Shown here: positions 9,258 to 19,275 of the stretch, in pieces
Layout of the letters: each line of letters begins with the position of its first letter
Numbering within the stretch: position 1 is the stretch's first letter
Origin: JAHFUA01 sp963808725
Lineage (GTDB): Bacteria; Acidobacteriota; Terriglobia; Terriglobales; Acidobacteriaceae
Direction of reading: 5' to 3'
Assembly: GCA_963808725.1 (NCBI GenBank)
Contig: CAWEGO010000003.1
Coordinates: 372,001-436,000 of the forward strand
DNA: 64,000 nucleotides
The notes under the pieces: model-generated
Told to the model about the DNA's origin: nothing
Seen by the model: the letters and a program-made list of their open reading frames with translations, nothing else
Database searches by the model: none
Program-made: the position numbers and the translations under genes

Positions 9258-9767
9258 ATGCCATTGTTGTTCCTCCGCCCACAAACTGACGGTCGGCGGT
9301 CTCGCCGACAGGCCCGCTCGCAGCGCGGCCGGCGCGGGGTCACGCTGATTGAGTTGATGATCTCGATCGCGATTTTGCTGATCCTCACCGGCGCCGCCAT
9401 CCCGATTGTGCGGGTGCAAATCAAGCGTGAGAAGGAAGTCGAGCTGCGCCGCGACCTGTGGGAGATGCGCGACGCCATCGACCGTTACAAGGATCTGGCC
9501 GACCGTAACGCCTTCCAGATCAAAGTAGGTTCGGAGGGCTATCCCCCTGACCTGGAGACCCTGGTCAAAGGCGTGGATTCGCAGGGCAAGAAGATCCGCT
9601 TCCTGCGCCGCATCCCGATCGACCCCATGACCGGTACCACCGAGTGGGGGCTGCACTCGATGCAGGATGATCCACAGTCCACCTCCTGGGGCGGGCAGAA
9701 CGTCTTCGACGTTTTCACCAAGTCCAGCGGCACCGCCCTGGACGGAACCAAGTACGCGGATTGGTGA
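9258..9767 (+). CDS. GspG-like pseudopilin 1
   Basis: Type II secretion/type IV pilus pseudopilin. The prepilin peptidase site is RRGVTLIELMISIAILLILT near residues 26-45: Gly at -1, a non-standard Val at +1 (usually Phe or Met) and Glu at +5, followed by the hydrophobic helix. The leader is long and Arg-rich (about 27 residues), which suggests the true start may be further downstream. The globular part carries the GspG-type pattern PPDLETLVKG and RRIPIDPMTG. The product is 169 residues. Its stop codon overlaps the ATG of the next pseudopilin (TGATG), so the two are coupled. Confidence 0.85.
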   Translation: MPLLFLRPQTDGRRSRRQARSQRGRRGVTLIELMISIAILLILTGAAIPIVRVQIKREKEVELRRDLWEMRDAIDRYKDLADRNAFQIKVGSEGYPPDLETLVKGVDSQGKKIRFLRRIPIDPMTGTTEWGLHSMQDDPQSTSWGGQNVFDVFTKSSGTALDGTKYADW

Positions 9768-10177
9768 TGGTGAATATCCCCAACCGGAAAAAACGCGGGC
9801 GCGGGTTCACGCTGATCGAGCTGATGATCGTCATCAGCATCATCCTGATCCTGGTGTCGATCTCCATCCCCATCTACACCAATTCGGTGATCCACTCTAA
9901 AGAGGCGGTGTTGAAGGATGACCTGTTCACCATGCGCTCGGTCATTGACCAGTACACCCTGGACAAGCAGAAGGCGCCCCAGTCGCTCGAAGACCTGGTT
10001 TCCGCCGGCTACCTGAGGAGTGTCCCCAAGGATCCGCTCACCGGTTCCTCCGACACTTGGGTGACCACGACCGACGACACCCTGATGGACCCCAGCCAGA
10101 CTCAGCCGGGAATTACCAACGTCCATTCCGGCTCCAACGGTGTCAGCACCGAGGGCACGGCATACAGCTCGTGGTGA
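9767..10177 (+). CDS. GspG-like pseudopilin 2
   Basis: A second prepilin-like protein of 136 residues. It has a short basic leader, the processing site RGFTLIELMIVISIILILVS (Gly at -1, Phe at +1, Glu at +5) and GspG-like segments QSLEDLVSAGYL and VPKDPLTGSSDTW. The start is the ATG at 9767 that overlaps the preceding TGA; a TTG and a GTG just upstream in frame lie inside the previous gene. A GC-rich hairpin (10184-10201) follows the stop. Together with the secretin, these two genes form a small pilus/secretion operon with no visible motor. Confidence 0.88.
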   Translation: MVNIPNRKKRGRGFTLIELMIVISIILILVSISIPIYTNSVIHSKEAVLKDDLFTMRSVIDQYTLDKQKAPQSLEDLVSAGYLRSVPKDPLTGSSDTWVTTTDDTLMDPSQTQPGITNVHSGSNGVSTEGTAYSSW

Positions 10178-10239
10178 TGTAGCGCCGGCGTTCCCGCCGG
10201 CTCATTGCGCCTTCCCGCCCCGCGCACTACCATCTCCCT

Positions 10240-11913
<1,674 letters not shown>

Positions 11914-11927
11914 GAATCGGGTTACTC

Positions 11928-12248
11928 ATGGAGAAGATTGAGTTCAGTGACATCATCGCCGAACGGCAGTTGGTCGGCAGACAGGGCGACCAAACGTTCG
12001 CAGTCACGGTTAGGATCGGCAGACCGGTGCCGCATCCAGACGGCGATTGGGAGTGTCCGTACGTGATTTCTGGTCTACCTAATCCACACGGTCTTCGGGT
12101 TGGTGGCGTGGATGCCGTTCAGGCGCTCTCCTTGGCACTCCGCGCGATCGGTGCTGATCTCCAGCTCCAGCGCAAAGATATTCACCTGCAGTGGTCAGGC
12201 ATGGATGATCTGGGTTTTCCGGTGCCCGAAGTCGACGCGCCCAAGTGA
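11928..12248 (+). CDS. Small unrecognised protein between hutU and hutI
   Basis: A 106-residue soluble protein beginning MEKIEFSDIIAERQLVGRQG, 15 bp after hutU. It has a predicted beta-rich N-terminal half (QTFAVTVRIGRPV), a WECPYVISGLP segment, and a helical part with DAVQALSLALRAIGADL. The arrangement resembles small orphan domains annotated as DUFs in many soil bacteria; I cannot name the family with certainty. Codon usage matches its neighbours and it has no signal peptide. Its place between two hut genes suggests co-transcription but does not prove a role in histidine use. Confidence 0.7.
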   Translation: MEKIEFSDIIAERQLVGRQGDQTFAVTVRIGRPVPHPDGDWECPYVISGLPNPHGLRVGGVDAVQALSLALRAIGADLQLQRKDIHLQWSGMDDLGFPVPEVDAPK

Positions 12249-12254
12249 CAAGCC

Positions 12255-12400
12255 TTTCGGAGGGGCGCGGCTGAGCCGTGCCCTTCAGGGCCAAGAATGA
12301 AAGCGGCTTTAAAGCCGATGGTTGTGGAAGAGGAGAGACGGCATGGCTAAAGCCATGCCCCTCCGAAACAAAGCCGCTAAAGCCATGCCCCTCCGAAAGA
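12255..12400. repeat. GCTAAAGCCATGCCCCTCCG repeats running into hutI
   Basis: Two direct copies of a word containing AAAGCCATGCCCCTCCGAAA (12349-12369 and 12379-12399) are preceded by inverted relatives (GGAGGGGCGCGGCTGAGCC and GCGGCTTTAAAGCCG). The same style of element recurs at 54.8-55.0 kb. The second direct copy contains the ATG used here as the hutI start. Confidence 0.65.
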
Positions 12401-13680
12401 ATCAAGCCGCCCTGCTCCTGCTCAACATCCGCCAGCTTCTCACTCTGCATTCTCCAGGCGCCGGGCCCCGCCGCGGGCGTGATCTCGGCGAACTCGGCCT
12501 GATCGAAGACGGCGCGGTTCTCTCGGTCGGCGGAAAGATCGTCTCGGTAGGCAAGACCAAAGACGCGCTCCGCGACTCCTGGATCAAGAGGAATCGCAGG
12601 ACGTTTCGCGAGATCGACTGTGCCGGCAAGGTCGTCCTTCCGGGATTCGTCGATTCGCACACCCATCCCGCCTTCACCGCGCCGCGGCTGGTGGATTTCG
12701 AGCAGCGCATCGCCGGCACAACCTATGAGCAGATTGCTAAGGCCGGCGGCGGCATCCGCTCCAGCGTTGAAGGCGTGCGCAAGGCGACCCATGCGGCGCT
12801 AGCTGGCCATGTGCTCGGCGCTCTCAACCGAATGCTGGCGCAAGGCACCACCACGGTCGAAGCCAAGTCCGGCTACGGCTTGAATCTGGATGCCGAACTC
12901 AAGTCGCTCGAAGCTATCGGTGACGCCGCCCGCCAGTGGCCCGGCACGGTTGTGTCCACGCTGCTGGGAGCGCACGTGGTGCCGCGCGAGTATGAAGGGC
13001 GTGAAGACAAGTACGTCCGCATTGTCTGCAAGGAAATGATTCCGCGCGCCGCCGAGCGCAAGCTGGCGCGCTTCGTGGATGTCTTCTGCGACCGCGGCGC
13101 TTTCAGTCTCGCCAGCACCGAGCACCTGTTTCTGGCCGCGCGCGAACAGGGGCTGGGCGTCCGCGCGCACGTGGGCCAGTTCACCCGCTCGGAGATCGCG
13201 CCGCTGGTGAAATACGATCCCGCCTCGCTTGACCACATGGATTATGTGAGCGATGACGACATCGCCGCTCTGGCCGCGCAATCCGTCATCTCGCCCGCGT
13301 ATCAGACGGTCGTCACACTCGTCCCCGGCGCCAATTACTTTCTCGGGCTGGGGCGCTTCCCCGACGCGCGCCGGTTCATCGACGCGGGCGTCCCGGTGGC
13401 GCTCGCCACCGATCACAATCCCGGAACGTCACCCACCAGCAGTATGCCGTTCGTGCTGTCGCTTGCATGCACGCACATGAAGATGACGCCGGCGGAGGCC
13501 ATCGCCGCCGCCACCATCAACGGCGCGCACGCGCTGCGCCTGGCCGAGCGCAAGGGAAGCATCGCGCCCGGCAAGGATGCCGATCTCGCAATCTTCGAGG
13601 TCGCTGATTATCGCGAGATCCCGTACTGGATGGCCGCCGACCGCTGCCATGCGGTGATATGCGCGGGCATGGAGACGTAG
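12385..13680 (+). CDS. hutI: Imidazolonepropionase
   Basis: Third enzyme of the Hut pathway; hydrolyses 4-imidazolone-5-propionate to N-formimino-glutamate. An amidohydrolase-fold metalloenzyme with VLPGFVDSHTHPAFTAPRLV (metal His pair), RIAGTTYEQIAKAGGGI, AHVGQFT and ATDHNPGTSPTSS. The family normally starts just before LLLNIRQLLTL. The frame stays open upstream to an ATG at 12322, but that part is repeat-derived (MPLRNKAAKAMPLRKNQ). The ATG at 12385 gives 431 residues and is the closest ATG, itself inside a repeat copy with no clear ribosome-binding site. A non-ATG start at the LLLLN stretch is possible. Confidence 0.93.
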   Translation: MPLRKNQAALLLLNIRQLLTLHSPGAGPRRGRDLGELGLIEDGAVLSVGGKIVSVGKTKDALRDSWIKRNRRTFREIDCAGKVVLPGFVDSHTHPAFTAPRLVDFEQRIAGTTYEQIAKAGGGIRSSVEGVRKATHAALAGHVLGALNRMLAQGTTTVEAKSGYGLNLDAELKSLEAIGDAARQWPGTVVSTLLGAHVVPREYEGREDKYVRIVCKEMIPRAAERKLARFVDVFCDRGAFSLASTEHLFLAAREQGLGVRAHVGQFTRSEIAPLVKYDPASLDHMDYVSDDDIAALAAQSVISPAYQTVVTLVPGANYFLGLGRFPDARRFIDAGVPVALATDHNPGTSPTSSMPFVLSLACTHMKMTPAEAIAAATINGAHALRLAERKGSIAPGKDADLAIFEVADYREIPYWMAADRCHAVICAGMET

Positions 13681-13684
13681 CTTC

Positions 13685-14281
13685 CTACGCCGCCTGTTGG
13701 CAGGCGCTGCGGATCTCCTGCCAGAGTTCGTCGCGTCCCTCACCGGTGCGGGCGGAAAAGCGAGTGATGTGTCCTACGCCGAACTCCTGCTGCAATCCCG
13801 CGAGAGCCGCGCGCAGCGTGTTTCCCGTGAGGCGGTCGGCCTTGGTGGCCACGACCAGAAAATTCCGCTGTTTCGCTTCCAGCCAGGCCACTAGTTGTTT
13901 GTCGCTTTCCTGCGCAGGCACATTGCAGTCCACCAGAACGATGGCGAGGCCGAGGGTGGGGCGGTGCTCCAGGTAGGGTTCGATGAAGCTCCCCCACCCG
14001 GCCGTGACTTCGCGTGGCAGGCGGGCGTAGCCGTAGCCGGGCAGGTCGGCGAAAAACAGCGCTGGACGCGGCTTCCCGGGCCAACGTATCTCGTAAAAGT
14101 TGATGGCGCGCGTCCGCCCTGGCGTGGAACTGGTCTTGGCCACCTTCGCGCCCAGCAGGGAATTGATGACGCTGGATTTCCCCACGTTGGAGCGTCCCAG
14201 GAAGGCGACCTCCGGCATCGAGGCCGCGGGGAAGTGGGCCTGGTCGGTTGCCGCCAGCAGGAACCGGGAGACGACTTTCAT
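13685..14281 (-). CDS. engB: Ribosome biogenesis GTPase EngB/YsxC
   Basis: Essential TRAFAC GTPase acting in 50S subunit assembly. The 198-residue protein shows the P-loop GRSNVGKSSVINSLL (near residue 30), the switch I region TSSTPGRTRAINFYEI, the G3 motif DLPGYGYA and the G4 motif TKADRL, all as in YsxC. It converges on hutI with a four-base gap. The downstream tail ends in a short Ala-rich sequence. The frame is intact and the length is standard. Confidence 0.95.
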   Translation of the reverse strand: MKVVSRFLLAATDQAHFPAASMPEVAFLGRSNVGKSSVINSLLGAKVAKTSSTPGRTRAINFYEIRWPGKPRPALFFADLPGYGYARLPREVTAGWGSFIEPYLEHRPTLGLAIVLVDCNVPAQESDKQLVAWLEAKQRNFLVVATKADRLTGNTLRAALAGLQQEFGVGHITRFSARTGEGRDELWQEIRSACQQAA

Positions 14282-14402
14282 GCCACCAGTGTGCGGGTTC
14301 CGCGTGCCAGTTGCAACTGGCCATCCGGGAAAAAATCAGCGCCCAGCCATCGGTCTGGCGTGGGAACTGTTTGCGGATTGGCGAAATGCCGGCCCACGCA
14401 AC

Positions 14403-14432
14403 AAAAATCCCTCGCGGTACGCGCGCGAGGGA
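14403..14432 (-). terminator. Rho-independent terminator after the receiver-like gene
   Basis: On the minus strand a nine-base-pair stem (TCCCTCGCG pairing with CGCGAGGGA) is followed by TTTTTG, directly downstream of the gene ending at 14469. A separate 14-bp palindrome, CCAGTTGCAACTGG, lies nearby at 14309-14322. Confidence 0.7.
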
Positions 14433-14468
14433 TTTCCGTTTCTCGCAGTGAATCAGGCCGAAGGTGGA

Positions 14469-14843
14469 TCAGGCGGCTTGGGATGCGCCCAGCCCGTCCA
14501 GACTGCGCAGCGTGCAGTACACGATATCGTCCACGTCGGTACTGGAACACATGTCAGTGGCGCCGGCTGCCAGCGCCGAGGCCCACATCTCTTCATCGGC
14601 GACGCGGTGCGTGCACACGATGCTGGTGTTGCGGTACGCCTGGTGCAGATGCTCGAGATCGGGCAAGCCGACCAGCTCCAGGTCCACGATGGCCACGTCG
14701 GCCTTGGTGTTGGGGATGGCGTCGCGCAACTCTTCCAGCGAGCGCGCCACCGCCACGGAACGGAAGTGGCCATAGAGCGAGGCGGCAAGATGTTCGGCAT
14801 TTTTGGAATCCAACTGGGCTACGACAACGTTCAGCGGTCTCAT
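14469..14843 (-). CDS. Stand-alone receiver-like protein with incomplete active site
   Basis: A CheY-like domain of 124 residues without an output domain. It begins MRPLNVVVAQLDSKNAEHLA, where receivers usually have an acidic pair after the first strand; only Asp12 is present. The likely phosphoacceptor is Asp53 in ADVAIVDLELVGLPDL. The conserved Thr may be met by Thr79 in SIVCTHR, but the C-terminal Lys is not evident (ATDMCSSTDVDD). It may therefore be a poorly phosphorylated or phosphorylation-independent signalling adaptor. AGGAAAGG lies upstream of the ATG. No partner kinase is adjacent. Confidence 0.7.
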   Translation of the reverse strand: MRPLNVVVAQLDSKNAEHLAASLYGHFRSVAVARSLEELRDAIPNTKADVAIVDLELVGLPDLEHLHQAYRNTSIVCTHRVADEEMWASALAAGATDMCSSTDVDDIVYCTLRSLDGLGASQAA

Positions 14844-14946
14844 GGCAATGCCTTTCCTTTGGGGGTAAGGGGCCTGGCATCATGCCAATACCGGGCCGTG
14901 GCCGTGCTGCGGTTCGGGACCGCAGGCATGCTGCTTCTGAACGTGT

Positions 14947-15189
14947 TTACTTCTTCGAGACGCCCTCCCGGGCCGGGCTGGATTCAAACGCCTCGGGCTG
15001 CAGCTTCCCGTTCTGTTTCAACAGAATTTCTACTTTTCCTTCCGCCGTCTCCAGTTCCTTGCGGCAGGAAGCGGAGAGCGCTATGCCTTCCTCGAACAGC
15101 CCCAACGCCTTTTCCAGGGGAAGTTCCCCTTTCTCCAGCTCGTCTACGATTTTTTCCAGGCGCTGCAGGCACTCTTCAAATCTTGGCAA
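14947..15189 (-). CDS. xseB: Exodeoxyribonuclease VII small subunit
   Basis: Regulatory small subunit of the single-strand-specific ExoVII nuclease. The 80-residue sequence has the family pattern FEECLQRLEKIVDELEKGEL, PLEKALGLFEEGIAL and CRKELETAEGKVE. The start is TTG, with GGAG six bases upstream; no ATG occurs before the conserved FEECL. The large-subunit gene xseA, often directly adjacent, is not present here. The preceding 166 bp (15190-15355) carries a perfect palindrome CCCAGAAATTTTCTGGG and a GACGCAGAGG word repeat. Confidence 0.9.
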   Translation of the reverse strand: MPRFEECLQRLEKIVDELEKGELPLEKALGLFEEGIALSASCRKELETAEGKVEILLKQNGKLQPEAFESSPAREGVSKK

Positions 15190-15355
15190 GCTCCACTCCG
15201 TTGGTTTTTATTGTAGTTCAGGTTTCGAGGCGCTGCGTCCCAGAAATTTTCTGGGGGTTCCACAACAGCACTTTCCATGACGCAACGCAGCATTTTTTCC
15301 CGGACTGGAAATGAAAAACGCAGAGGACGCAGAGGCGGTTCTTATTTCATTCCGG

Positions 15356-17239
15356 CTACGCCATGGTGGTGCTGCGGGAAGAGCCCAGGGCGTCGATGAC
15401 GTCGAGGGCGGCGGGATAGCGCGACATGGGCGCGCTCACCTGCGCTCCCTGCACCAGGCCGCGGATAGCGAGCAGCATCTCGCGGGCGATGGCTACGCCT
15501 TCGGCGCGCGCAGCATCGGCGCCCCGGCTACTGGCGACCGCCATGCGCTCCAGAATGGCGTCAGGAACTGAAACGCGCAGCTCGTTCTTCATGAACTCGG
15601 CGTTGCGCACGCTGACCAGCGGCCAGATGCCGGCGACCACCGGGATGCGGCAATGCTCGATGCGGCGCAGGAAGTTCTCCAGCAGCGAGACGTCGAAGAC
15701 CGGTTGGGTCACGGCATATTCCGCTCCCGCTTCCACCTTATATTCGAAGCGGCGGATCTCCTCGTCGAGGTTGGGAACGCCGGGATTGGCGCCCACGCCG
15801 ATCACGAATCCTGCCGCCGTGCCGATGGGATTGCCGCCGAGATCGAGGCCGCGGTTCAGATTGTGCACCAGGTTCACGAGCCCGATGGCGTCCACATCGA
15901 ACACCGCGGTGGCATCGGGATAATTGCCCAGCTTGGGCGGATCGCCGGTGATGCAGATCAGGTTGCGAACGCCGATGGCGCTTGCTCCCAGCAAGTCCGA
16001 TTGGATGCCGAGCACATTGCGGTCGCGGCAGGTGTAATGCAACACGGCTTCGATGCCGACCTGCTGCTGGATGAGGATCGACAGCGCCTGATTGCTCATG
16101 CGCGCCGAAGCGCGCGGGCTGTCGGGGATATTGACCGCGTCCACGCCCACCGACTTCAGAAATTGCGCCCCCTCGATCTCGCGCGCGACATTGGTGCCCC
16201 TGGGCGGAACGATCTCCACCATGGTGACGAACTCGCCGGCCGCGAGCTTGGCGCCTAGCTTGGAGCGCTCCGCCAGTGGCGGACTGGCAACCGCCGATTC
16301 TCCCTTGGGCGCGGACGGCACGACGGTGGCCGCAATCTTGGCGCCGCCCATCCGCAACGCCGATTTCATGGCCCGGATGTGCTCGGGCGTGGTCCCGCAG
16401 CAGCCGCCCACTAATTGCACACCCGCCTCCAGGAACTGGCGGGTGTATTCCGCCATGTATTCCGGCGAGCACAGATAAATGTTGCGGCCTTCGACGTCGC
16501 GCGGCATGCCGGCGTTGGGCTGCGCCGACAGCGGTTTGGCCGTCACGCGGCGCACCCGCTCCATGGCGCCCAGCATGGCCACCGGACCGACGCTGCAATT
16601 ACAGCCCACCACATCCGCATCCCATTCGGTGAGCTTGGCGGCAAAAGTTTCAGGACTGGAGCCATCGAGACAGTTGCCATCTTCATCGATGGTGACCTGC
16701 GCCACTACCGGGACGGCTGCGTTCACCTCGCGGGCCGCGAGGATGGCCTGATGCAGTTCGTCCAGGTATCCCAAAGTCTCGAGGATCAGCAGGTCGACGC
16801 CGCCTTCGACCAGCGCGGTGATCTGCGCTATAAAGGCAGCCTTCGCTTCCTCGCGCGAGGTCTTGCCCAGCGGCTCGATGCGAATGCCCAGCGGGCCCAC
16901 CGATCCCGCGACGAAGGCCTGCGTGCCTTTCTTGACGGCCTCGCTCTCCACCGCTTCGCGCGCCCGCCGCGCCCCGCCCAGATTGATCTCGCGCACCTGC
17001 TGCCCCAGGCCGTGGCGCTCCAGGCGGTAAGCATTGGCGCCGAAGGTGTTGGTCTCGATGATTTCGGCGCCGGCCTGCAGATACTCCTGATGGATGTCGC
17101 GGATCATGTCGGGTTGCGAGAGGTTCAGCTCGTCATAACAGCGGTTGATGAAAACACCCTTGGCGTAGAGCAGGGTGCCCATGGCGCCGTCGCACAACAC
17201 CGGGGCCTGCCGCAGTCGGGAAAGGAAGTCGTTGGCCAT
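15356..17239 (-). CDS. Bifunctional homocysteine S-methyltransferase / methylenetetrahydrofolate reductase
   Basis: A fusion of 627 residues linking folate one-carbon reduction to methionine formation. The N-terminal domain (about 1-300) is a Zn-dependent homocysteine methyltransferase with VLCDGAMGTLLYAKG, GCNCSVGP (Zn Cys) and GGCCGTTPEHI (Zn Cys pair). The C-terminal domain (about 325-610) is a MetF-like FAD reductase with EIVPPRGTN, YTCRDRN, NLICITGDPPK and QPVFDVSLLENFL. The architecture resembles Bacillus YitJ. A long monocistronic minus-strand gene, followed by xseB. Which partner supplies the methyl group in vivo cannot be read from sequence. Confidence 0.93.
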   Translation of the reverse strand: MANDFLSRLRQAPVLCDGAMGTLLYAKGVFINRCYDELNLSQPDMIRDIHQEYLQAGAEIIETNTFGANAYRLERHGLGQQVREINLGGARRAREAVESEAVKKGTQAFVAGSVGPLGIRIEPLGKTSREEAKAAFIAQITALVEGGVDLLILETLGYLDELHQAILAAREVNAAVPVVAQVTIDEDGNCLDGSSPETFAAKLTEWDADVVGCNCSVGPVAMLGAMERVRRVTAKPLSAQPNAGMPRDVEGRNIYLCSPEYMAEYTRQFLEAGVQLVGGCCGTTPEHIRAMKSALRMGGAKIAATVVPSAPKGESAVASPPLAERSKLGAKLAAGEFVTMVEIVPPRGTNVAREIEGAQFLKSVGVDAVNIPDSPRASARMSNQALSILIQQQVGIEAVLHYTCRDRNVLGIQSDLLGASAIGVRNLICITGDPPKLGNYPDATAVFDVDAIGLVNLVHNLNRGLDLGGNPIGTAAGFVIGVGANPGVPNLDEEIRRFEYKVEAGAEYAVTQPVFDVSLLENFLRRIEHCRIPVVAGIWPLVSVRNAEFMKNELRVSVPDAILERMAVASSRGADAARAEGVAIAREMLLAIRGLVQGAQVSAPMSRYPAALDVIDALGSSRSTTMA

Positions 17240-17289
17240 GCGCGATCAGAATATCGAATCCGGGCCCGCGAAACCAGCGGGATCCGGCC

Positions 17290-18528
17290 TCACCGCACCG
17301 TCGGAGCGCCGGCGGTCTTTACCGCATCCGTCGCGATCCTCACGGTCAGCGAGTTGCCGTCAGCCTGCAGATGGTAGGGATGGGCGTGGGCCAGATTTAC
17401 CACCACGCGCGTTACCAGCGGGTTCACCAGGTAGAGCGCAATATCGACCGCCTGCACGTCGGCCAGGTTAACGGGGATGCGGCGCGGGTGGCGCAGGCGC
17501 ACATCGGCCAGGTCGATGACGATGCGTTCCGGATCGCTGAGGGTCGAGGCCGTTGCCCGCAGCGGCTTGTTCGCCTCGATGTGTACCTCGATCGCCTCCT
17601 TGCCGCGCGACACCGTGATCTTGCGCACCAAGCCCGGCCTTTTGGCCTTGGCCGCCTGGTGGGGAGTGGTTTCCTCGTGCTCCTCCGCGGCCGATACCTG
17701 GGCCGAGGCTGAGGGAACGTCAATGATCGCCACCGGGGGCTGCTCGGTTGAAACCTTCGGCTCTGGGGGTAGGGCTGGCGGAGTCAGCGCGGGTGCGGCG
17801 GGTGGTTGCGGCGGAGCCTCCGTCGCCGTCGCCGCTGGCGGCGGCTCCTTGGCCTCGGGTGTTGGCGTGGAGACGGGGTGGTCCGCCGTCGCTTCAGCTG
17901 CGGGCGGCGCCGGAGTGACGTTGGCGGGCGGAGCGGAGCTGGGCATGGCCACGGTGGCTACCTTCGCTGGCGCGGGCGGCGCCGCGATGGCCGGCTTCGG
18001 ACCGGTATCGATAGCGAGGACCACCGTGCTGCCTGCGGACAGCAGCCGGTAGTCATGCGGGTGGGCCAGGTCGACGACCACGCGGGTCACGGGCGGACCG
18101 GCCTGGAACAGCGCCACGCGCACATCCTGCACATCTCCCGCGTTAATAGGAAGACGGTGCCCACCGCCGCAGCCCACGCCCGCCAGATCGATGACGATGC
18201 GCTCCGGGCCGGAAAGCACCGTGGCCACGGGCTTGACCGGGCCATTGGATTCGATGTGGACTTCGACCAACGTCTTGCCACGCAAGACTGTGACGTTGCG
18301 TAGCACGATGCCCGGCTCAACGGTCGAATGGCTGGGCTGGCTGGTCACCTTGGCCGGCAGGGAACGTGCCGGTTGCGTCCCAGACGGAAGCATCGATTGC
18401 GCGCCAGCTCGCACTACCGGGCCCAGCGCAATCAGCAGCGCGATCACCGGCACAAACCCTGGCCTGCGTATTGGCTGGATACGTATCGTGGCGCGTCTTC
18501 CCTTCGCTGTCCGCTCTCGGCATACCAC
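17290..18528 (-). CDS. Exported protein with two AMIN domains
   Basis: A 412-residue envelope protein. A hydrophobic segment (FVPVIALLIALGPVVRAGAQ, about residues 25-44) looks like a signal peptide. Two AMIN-like modules follow, about 75-180 (LRNVTVLRGKTLVEVHIESN to RLLSAGSTVVLAID) and about 300-405 (VRKITVSRGKEAIEVHIEAN to HLQADGNSLTVRIA), joined by a Pro/Ala-rich linker of about 115 residues. AMIN domains target amidases and secretins such as PilQ to the septum or peptidoglycan, so it may help place the secretin encoded 8 kb away. The start is GTG at 18528; a later start is possible because no clear ribosome-binding site was found. Confidence 0.8.
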   Translation of the reverse strand: MVCRERTAKGRRATIRIQPIRRPGFVPVIALLIALGPVVRAGAQSMLPSGTQPARSLPAKVTSQPSHSTVEPGIVLRNVTVLRGKTLVEVHIESNGPVKPVATVLSGPERIVIDLAGVGCGGGHRLPINAGDVQDVRVALFQAGPPVTRVVVDLAHPHDYRLLSAGSTVVLAIDTGPKPAIAAPPAPAKVATVAMPSSAPPANVTPAPPAAEATADHPVSTPTPEAKEPPPAATATEAPPQPPAAPALTPPALPPEPKVSTEQPPVAIIDVPSASAQVSAAEEHEETTPHQAAKAKRPGLVRKITVSRGKEAIEVHIEANKPLRATASTLSDPERIVIDLADVRLRHPRRIPVNLADVQAVDIALYLVNPLVTRVVVNLAHAHPYHLQADGNSLTVRIATDAVKTAGAPTVR

Positions 18529-18636
18529 TCCGGGGGCTTGGGTAGGGTACCGTTGGACTCCGGGGCCGGGACAGAGACTATCCAGGCACCTCGGGTACGT
18601 CGGGACATGGCCCGCAGAGGTGGGAGTAGCGAATAG

Positions 18637-18684
18637 GGGGCGTTTCTTGCCTCCCTACTCGCTACTCCCTACTCTCTACTCTCT
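18637..18684. repeat. CTACTCCCTACTCTC words
   Basis: Short direct repeats of CTACTCGCTACTCCCTACTC type abut the terminator. This is another member of the word-like intergenic repeats in this window. Confidence 0.5.
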
Positions 18685-18710
18685 AAAAAAAGGCCCCTCT
18701 TTCGAGGGGC
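18685..18710 (-). terminator. Rho-independent terminator after the sigma factor gene
   Basis: On the minus strand GCCCCTC pairs with GAGGGGC around a four-base loop, followed by seven T residues, 38 bp after the sigma factor stop codon. Confidence 0.8.
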
Positions 18711-18747
18711 GAGTGGTGGAGAGAGGAGATAGGAAATTAAATGAGGC

Positions 18748-19275
18748 CTAGGCCGTGGCGGCAAGAATTTGGCGCACCCGCAGCCGGGCCTGGTGCAGTC
18801 CGTAAGCGGATTCCCGCTCGCTGAGCCCTAGGATGCGGCTAATGCGAGCGTGCTCATAGCGCTCGACATCATGAAAGAGAAAGATCATCCGTTCCGTGGC
18901 CGGCAACTGGATCACGGCGCGCTCCAGTTCCACCCGTTTCGTGTTTCGCCGCAAGCCGACCAGCTGCGAGCACGGGACGCACTGCAGGGAGAGCGAACCC
19001 AGCGGCATCAGTTCGCGCAACTCGGCGACCAGCGCGCGGTCCACGCTCTCGGCGTCGGGATCGGGGCTGAGCGCGAAGGCCCGGCAAAAGGTATTCACCG
19101 TCAGCTCCTCGGCGGCCAACTCGTTGTCCGTCATCCAGAAAGCCAGCGAGTACACGCGATGGCGGTTCTCCTCGAACGCCTCGTGGTACTCCTGAACCCG
19201 CGCCTCGGGCCTGGAGCTACACGCGGGAAACCCGGTGAGCTTTGCTTCCTGGATTCGCGCTGCCATGGTGGCCAC
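18748..19275 (-). CDS. ECF-like RNA polymerase sigma factor
   Basis: A 175-residue protein with a region 2-like segment, YHEAFEENRHRVYSLAFWMT and AAEELTVNTFCRAFAL (about 30-75), and region 4, LPATERMIFLFHDVERYEHA followed by ISRILGLSERESAYGLHQAR (about 120-170), which is a helix-turn-helix. The middle carries CVPC, unusual for the linker between regions 2 and 4 and possibly a redox- or metal-sensitive site. No anti-sigma factor gene is adjacent. AAAGGTGG precedes the ATG. It probably controls an envelope or stress regulon, but no target promoter can be assigned. Confidence 0.78.
   Translation of the reverse strand: MATMAARIQEAKLTGFPACSSRPEARVQEYHEAFEENRHRVYSLAFWMTDNELAAEELTVNTFCRAFALSPDPDAESVDRALVAELRELMPLGSLSLQCVPCSQLVGLRRNTKRVELERAVIQLPATERMIFLFHDVERYEHARISRILGLSERESAYGLHQARLRVRQILAATA

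Noticed and set aside
14309..14322. CCAGTTGCAACTGG as a specific operator
   Set aside because: The same CAACTGG word occurs in other intergenic repeats (33.86 kb, 23.83 kb), so it is more likely part of a repeat family.
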